Origin: Microcaldota archaeon
Lineage (GTDB): Archaea; Micrarchaeota; Micrarchaeia; Micrarchaeales; CABMGC01
Assembly (NCBI GenBank): GCA_021792235.1
Contig: JAJYVC010000002.1
Span: 1-62,545, forward strand
DNA: 62,545 nt
Direction: 5' to 3'
Shown piece after piece: positions 58,551 to 62,545 of the stretch. Position numbers and translations under genes: made by a program. The stretch's first letter is position 1. Each line of letters starts with the position of its first letter. Below the pieces are notes generated by a model. That model saw only the letters and a program-made list of their open reading frames with translations. It was not told the origin of the DNA and made no database searches.

Positions 58551-59108
58551 CTATCGGCCTATCCTGAGCATCTCATTCATTACGCTCTCGAGCTGTATTC
58601 TTGCCGAATCCTGCTTCCTCCTGAAATCAGGGAGTATCGAATTTGCAAATCGCATGTGCAGCGTCGAATCGTATATGTCTGACATTATTTCATAATAGGA
58701 TCTTGCCTTCGCATACTCCTTCCTTCTTATCGATTCTATGGACTCCCTCTTCAGCTCCCCTATCACATCCATAAGACCTAGTAAGTATGGCACCTCGCCT
58801 TCGCCAACTTCCTTCATGTCTGGAAGCTTGCCTCTCGTCAATATATTATGCAATATCAATGCTTCGGAATATTCCTGGTGGGCCTGAAGCGAGTAGTATT
58901 CGAATCCACTGTCAACTGCAGATAAGGCCGATTTGAGCTTTTTCAGCCTGCGTATGTGTCCTGCTGCCTTTGTTGCCCCGTAGGCATGCATGAATGCTAT
59001 TGCCTTGCCTGCCTCCCTTATTAGCTCCCTTGACTGCTGCATGACCAGGTCCCGCCCATGTTCAAGTTTCAAGACCTTCTCCTCTATCTTTTTAAGGTCA
59101 GGTATCAT
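58551..59108 (-). CDS. Translin-family protein
   Basis: 185 aa, all helical: GRDLVMQQSRELIREAGKAI, GFEYYSLQAHQEYSEALILH, and VPYLLGLMDVIGELKRESIE with EYAKARSYYEIMSDIYDSTL are typical of translin/TRAX. Archaeal relatives form octameric RNA- or ssDNA-binding shells, some with RNase activity needing an E-E-D-type site. The QEYSEAL segment supplies candidate acids. It directly abuts the DNA glycosylase gene. Confidence 0.85.
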   Translation of the reverse strand: MIPDLKKIEEKVLKLEHGRDLVMQQSRELIREAGKAIAFMHAYGATKAAGHIRRLKKLKSALSAVDSGFEYYSLQAHQEYSEALILHNILTRGKLPDMKEVGEGEVPYLLGLMDVIGELKRESIESIRRKEYAKARSYYEIMSDIYDSTLHMRFANSILPDFRRKQDSARIQLESVMNEMLRIGR

Positions 59109-59966
59109 TCAAATCATCCTCTTTTCCCTTCCATACCAGAATATGTATTGCTGCGCATAACCCCTATATTTACCCCATCGTTCAGCTGAGAAGTCGTGTA
59201 TCTGGCGCATGCTAGTTTTTCTCCCGTTGAAATACGCTTTCTCCATGACCCTCTTGACCCATACGTCTATTGGAAAGGCCTCTAGTTTGTTGTATCCGAA
59301 GAGCAGTATGCAGTCTGCCACTTTATCTCCTATGCCGTCAAGCGCCATGAGCTTTGCCTTTGCATCATCATACTTCATCCTGTAAAGCCGCTTGGCATCA
59401 AATCCTGACGAGAACTCCTCTGCCAGGCGCTTTATGTACCTGTCCCTGAATCCTGTGCCGCATGCTCTTATCCGAGCGGTGCTGGAATCTGCAATCTGCT
59501 CTGGTCCAGGAAACAGGTGGATTCCATCATATACTGGCCCGAATTCGTTTATCAGGTTTCGCATTATGCCCCTTATCCTCTTGATGTTGTTGAACTGGGA
59601 CACTACAAAGCATAGTGCAGTCTCCCAAGGGTCGTTGCACGTTATCCTAAGTCCGTGGAACTCTTTTATGGCCTTTGCCATGAATTCGTCAGTGGATATG
59701 CTTTTGTAAATGTGCATTATATCTTCGTCTATAGAGAACCTTCTGCGTATCTCCTCCCCAGCTGAAGATTTCGTGTATTCTCCCTCGAAGGTATAGTCTG
59801 CCCTTTCCCCGGATAACCTGAACCAAATAATCCCTTTCTGGGTAACGTAGCGCAGCTCCTCTTTGCCATGCTGCCTTGTATAGTCTGAATAGAAGGCGAG
59901 AGGCTGGCCGCTTTCTATTGTGTGCCTGAGGCTGAAGTCCTTGATTATTAGCATAGAATCAGTCAA
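59109..59966 (-). CDS. ogg: 8-oxoguanine DNA glycosylase (OGG1 type)
   Basis: 285 aa. The N-terminal TBP-like domain (FSLRHTIESGQPLAFY) is followed by the helix-hairpin-helix-GPD motif LMALDGIGDKVADCILLFGY with catalytic K215 and D234 in FPIDVWVKRVMEKAYF. It excises 8-oxoG opposite C and has lyase activity. The gene runs straight into the translin gene without a gap. It complements the Nudix enzyme and UvrABC in this window. Confidence 0.94.
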   Translation of the reverse strand: MTDSMLIIKDFSLRHTIESGQPLAFYSDYTRQHGKEELRYVTQKGIIWFRLSGERADYTFEGEYTKSSAGEEIRRRFSIDEDIMHIYKSISTDEFMAKAIKEFHGLRITCNDPWETALCFVVSQFNNIKRIRGIMRNLINEFGPVYDGIHLFPGPEQIADSSTARIRACGTGFRDRYIKRLAEEFSSGFDAKRLYRMKYDDAKAKLMALDGIGDKVADCILLFGYNKLEAFPIDVWVKRVMEKAYFNGRKTSMRQIHDFSAERWGKYRGYAQQYIFWYGREKRMI

Positions 59967-60025
59967 TTCAGTTTCACTCGCTCATATTTTATATGTTATA
60001 TTTGATATCATATCAGGTAATATTC

Positions 60026-61084
60026 TTGACTGGTAAACTGTCCGCGCTCATATTCACAAGGAACGCGTTTCAGAAGTCGATTTCACTTGTTGATGATCTT
60101 TACGGATACGTTGATGAGATAGTAATTATTGACAGCAGTGATGCGAAGACCTATTCGGAGCTGCTGAAAGAGAAAGCAAAGAGGAGGCTTGAGAAGCTCA
60201 GGACATTCCATGCAGTAGCGCTAGGGTACCCTGACCCGCTTAGGATGTATGCGCTTGGAAAATGCCGCAATAGGTGGGTGCTGCTTGTAGATACTGATGA
60301 GCGCATAAGCGCCTCGCTGAAGAAGGATCTGCACAAGCTTATAGAAGAGAGCGACGTGGCCGCATTCTCGATAAGAAGATATGAAAACGTATGGAAGGGC
60401 GGGAAGGGAGCGTACACGAACTGGCAGACAAGGCTGTTTAGGAAAGATAAGATAAGCTTCAGGGGCATAATACATGAGGAACCAATAGTTAGAGGCGCGA
60501 CAAGTAAGCTGGACAACTCGGATTATTTCATAGACCACGTCAACAGCCTGCGCAGCGGCACTTCTCGGGAGTACGGAGTCATGGAGAGGTTCCTGCGCAT
60601 GTCCTACAGATCCTTCAACGACAGGCTGATAGACCACTTCTACAAGGTTACTGTACCATCAAGGCAGAATAGGGCTGGCTCGTTTGGTGGCAGCCTCAGG
60701 GCGCTGCTTCTACTTTACGAGAAGCTGGGCAACAAGAAGCCTGACCAGGAGATAAGCGACTTCGACTACTTCGCGTTCTATTACCTTTATGCATTGGCAA
60801 CGAACCTGAAGGAACACAGGCCAAGCGGGATCATCACAAGCTTTGGCGACGGGAAGACAAGGCTTGGCATGATAAAGAAATGGCAGAATGCGCCTGGCGG
60901 TGACACTGATTTCGGCATATCGAAGGAGATTTACAGGAAAGGGATCATAGGGTTTCTGGGATTGGATAGCCAGAGAACGGTGCAGAGAATAAACGAGAGA
61001 TTCGGCAGGGAAAGGGGAGGAGTAGAGCTGCTCATAAAGCTGCTCAAGCTCAGATATGAAAAGGGAGAGAGATGGCTGGACTGA
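60026..61084 (+). CDS. Glycosyltransferase, family 2-like
   Basis: ~352 aa GT-A enzyme: SALIFTRNAFQKSISLVDDL, VDEIVIIDSSDAKTYSELL, RWVLLVDTDERISASLKK with the metal-binding DTD, and TNWQTRLFRKDKISFRGIIH with EEP, as in WaaE/KdtX-like transferases. Not a membrane protein. TTG 60026 (MTGKLSAL) is preferred to ATG 59993, which overlaps the TATA box region (TTTTATAT). It overlaps the next transferase gene by 13 nt. Confidence 0.87.
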   Translation: MTGKLSALIFTRNAFQKSISLVDDLYGYVDEIVIIDSSDAKTYSELLKEKAKRRLEKLRTFHAVALGYPDPLRMYALGKCRNRWVLLVDTDERISASLKKDLHKLIEESDVAAFSIRRYENVWKGGKGAYTNWQTRLFRKDKISFRGIIHEEPIVRGATSKLDNSDYFIDHVNSLRSGTSREYGVMERFLRMSYRSFNDRLIDHFYKVTVPSRQNRAGSFGGSLRALLLLYEKLGNKKPDQEISDFDYFAFYYLYALATNLKEHRPSGIITSFGDGKTRLGMIKKWQNAPGGDTDFGISKEIYRKGIIGFLGLDSQRTVQRINERFGRERGGVELLIKLLKLRYEKGERWLD

Positions 61085-62142
61085 AGATAGCGATGATCAA
61101 CGGTATAATGCCGATGGCCGGGAGCGGGGACGGCATAACAGAATACGCGTACAGCATGTACCTGCAGCTCAAGCGGAGGAACAGGGTTGGCCTGGTATAT
61201 GCCATAGAGAGGGCAAGAAAGAACGACGTGGGCGGACTGATAAGGATAAATTCCATGCTCAGCACCCAGGTCAAACGGGCCGCAAGGGAGGAATATGACA
61301 TATACCACATAATGAACCAGGAAGTAGGATTCGCGGCTGCGGATCTGAAGTCAACAAGCCGCAGCGGCAAGGTTGTTACCACAATCCACGACATATCAAG
61401 GTTTGAGAATGGGCTGCATAGGGGAGCGCTGCAAAGAGCATACAACGCAATGATAAAGAGGAGCGTCAGCAAGGCCATCAAGAATTCAGATTTCCTCATC
61501 TTTGACTCGAAGCAGACCATGCGCGAGGTCGGCAAAAGATTCGGTACAGTGAATGGGGCTGTTGTAAACATAGGCATAGACAAGCGCTTCTCTGGCAAAA
61601 TGACAAGAAAGAGGAATGAAGCATTTACTGTAGGCTACATCGGCTCGTTCGCACACCATAAAAACGTGGCGATGGTGCTTGCTGCCGCTTCGATCATGAA
61701 AAATGCTGACGTGGATTTTCGCATCTACGGCGCAGGAACAGAGGAGGGCAGCCTAGCGGCATTTGCAGAAAGGAATGGATTGCAGAGGCTAACAATGGCA
61801 GGATTTGCGCCAGAATCCAGGAAGGTGCAGATATACGACAGCTTCGATGCTTTCGTCTTCCCTAGCCTCTATGAGGGATTCGGGCTTCCCATACTTGAGG
61901 CACAGGCCAGGGGCCTACCCGTCATAATATACAGGCGCGGGAAAATACCCGATGAGGTAAGGAAGTACTGCTTCGAGGCGGAGGATGAGGCGCACATGGC
62001 GCAGATCATAGAGGGGCTCAGGGAGAACGGCTACAACGAAAAAAGGAGGAAAACCGCTATGGCGTATGCGAGGAGCTTCACTTGGGATAAGTGTGCAAAG
62101 GAGACGCTGAAAGTGTACGCGCAGGTGCTGGGAAATCAATAA
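61072..62142 (+). CDS. Glycosyltransferase, family 4
   Basis: 356 aa GT-B enzyme. The N-terminal domain shows KIAMINGIMPMAGSGDGITE and VVTTIHDISRFENG. The C-terminal domain has VGYIGSFAHHKNVAMVLAAA and the E-x7-E motif in FPSLYEGFGLPILEAQARGL, which binds the sugar nucleotide. It is probably part of surface glycan or N-glycan building, with the preceding transferase and the following epimerase. Confidence 0.93.
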   Translation: MAGLKIAMINGIMPMAGSGDGITEYAYSMYLQLKRRNRVGLVYAIERARKNDVGGLIRINSMLSTQVKRAAREEYDIYHIMNQEVGFAAADLKSTSRSGKVVTTIHDISRFENGLHRGALQRAYNAMIKRSVSKAIKNSDFLIFDSKQTMREVGKRFGTVNGAVVNIGIDKRFSGKMTRKRNEAFTVGYIGSFAHHKNVAMVLAAASIMKNADVDFRIYGAGTEEGSLAAFAERNGLQRLTMAGFAPESRKVQIYDSFDAFVFPSLYEGFGLPILEAQARGLPVIIYRRGKIPDEVRKYCFEAEDEAHMAQIIEGLRENGYNEKRRKTAMAYARSFTWDKCAKETLKVYAQVLGNQ

Positions 62143-62221
62143 TATGATTGTGTTTTCCGTCATAAAATGCGGGTTTCACAAAAGGATATAAATACGCAGG
62201 TGGAGATAAAATCGTGATATT

Positions 62222-62545
62222 ATGGCCGAGATTAGGGGCAAGAAGATAATAGTAACCGGAGGCGCAGGCTTCATAGGAAGCAATCTTGTTGAGAGGCTTT
62301 CGAACAACAACAAGGTGCTTGTGATAGACAATCTGCATACCGGGTCAGCATTGAACCTCAAAGGAGCTATGAAAACGGGCAATGTCAAATTCAAGAGGAT
62401 GGACTCAGGAGCAATAAGCGACGCTGGATTCGACGCTGATGTAGTATTCCACCTTGGCATGTACTCCTCATCTCCGATGTACAGGAAGGACCCGCAGCTG
62501 CTGGGCAAGGTGACTTCAGGCATGGTGAACATTCTAGAGTACATA
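62222..62545 (+). CDS. NAD-dependent sugar epimerase/dehydratase (3' end cut by window edge)
   Basis: Extended short-chain dehydrogenase: MAEIRGKKIIVTGGAGFIGS, with the GxxGxxG NAD motif, then VLVIDNLHTGSALNL and DADVVFHLGMYSSSPMYRKD. It resembles UDP-glucose 4-epimerase or dTDP-glucose dehydratase. The catalytic YxxxK is beyond the window, so the reaction is undecided. A TATA box (GGATATAAATACG, about 62182-62194) lies upstream. Only 108 codons are present. Confidence 0.88.
   Translation, partial: MAEIRGKKIIVTGGAGFIGSNLVERLSNNNKVLVIDNLHTGSALNLKGAMKTGNVKFKRMDSGAISDAGFDADVVFHLGMYSSSPMYRKDPQLLGKVTSGMVNILEYI

Overview
The window is a compact stretch of archaeal chromosome, most likely from a DPANN archaeon of the Micrarchaeota (ARMAN-like) type. 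Archaeal markers include ribosomal proteins in archaeal order with aIF1/SUI1, L10e, Dph2, translin, a class I HMG-CoA reductase mevalonate route with an HMGS-thiolase-DUF35 trio, TATA boxes with short or no leaders, and many type IV pilin-like proteins carrying the QSAMEYL-type N-terminus I associate with DPANN. Phylum placement is inference. Genes are tightly packed, with many ATGA or TGATG overlaps.

Layout. 1-3.4 kb: the 3' part of an AAA+ ATPase gene carrying an intein in its P-loop, two unrecognised genes and DUF763. 3.4-5 kb: a decayed GNAT acetyltransferase and an aminotransferase. 5.2-15.3 kb: a tetrapyrrole cluster with a chlorite dismutase/HemQ-like protein, an ABM-domain protein, a HemC-HemD fusion, HemE, HemA, a radical SAM/SPASM protein and HemB on the plus strand, facing two ferrochelatase-like genes on the minus strand. 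A dead TnpB element sits between the two ferrochelatases. 15.5-17 kb: a cytochrome b, a likely heme consumer, ends on tRNA-Gln(TTG). 17-23.5 kb: a bacterial-type uvrB-uvrA-uvrC operon. 23.7-25.2 kb: a small basic protein and a response regulator with a GGDEF-like domain. 25.2-30.3 kb: L3-L4-L23-L2-S19-L22-S3-L29-aIF1. 31-38 kb: HMG-CoA reductase, a two-subunit 2-oxoacid:ferredoxin oxidoreductase, then HMGS, thiolase and DUF35. 38-43 kb: Nudix, Sua5, a K+ channel, an aldo-keto reductase, a hydrolase and a methyltransferase. 43-48.8 kb: a type IV pilus-like locus with one secretion ATPase, two TadB/TadC-like membrane proteins and seven small membrane-anchored proteins, one of them too short for a routine ORF cut-off. 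49-51.5 kb: a winged-helix regulator, a flavin reductase, thymidine kinase, and nickel superoxide dismutase with its processing protease. 51.7-54.8 kb: UDP-glucose/UDP-glucuronate genes. 54.9-62.5 kb: L10e, IPP isomerase, Dph2, two paralogous pilins, translin, an 8-oxoG glycosylase, two glycosyltransferases and a truncated sugar epimerase.

How they fit together. The heme cluster and cytochrome b imply an aerobic electron-transport capacity. Ni-SOD, the 8-oxoG glycosylase and UvrABC fit oxidative or DNA-damage stress. Oxidative decarboxylation by the KorAB-like enzyme could supply acyl-CoA near the mevalonate genes that lead through IPP isomerase to lipids. The sugar-nucleotide and glycosyltransferase genes, with two pilin sets, describe a glycosylated, appendage-bearing surface. 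The least routine parts are the heme route (no visible coproporphyrinogen oxidase, a radical SAM enzyme in its place, two ferrochelatases), the pilus-like locus, the archaeal Ni-SOD/SodX pair and the GGDEF-like response regulator.
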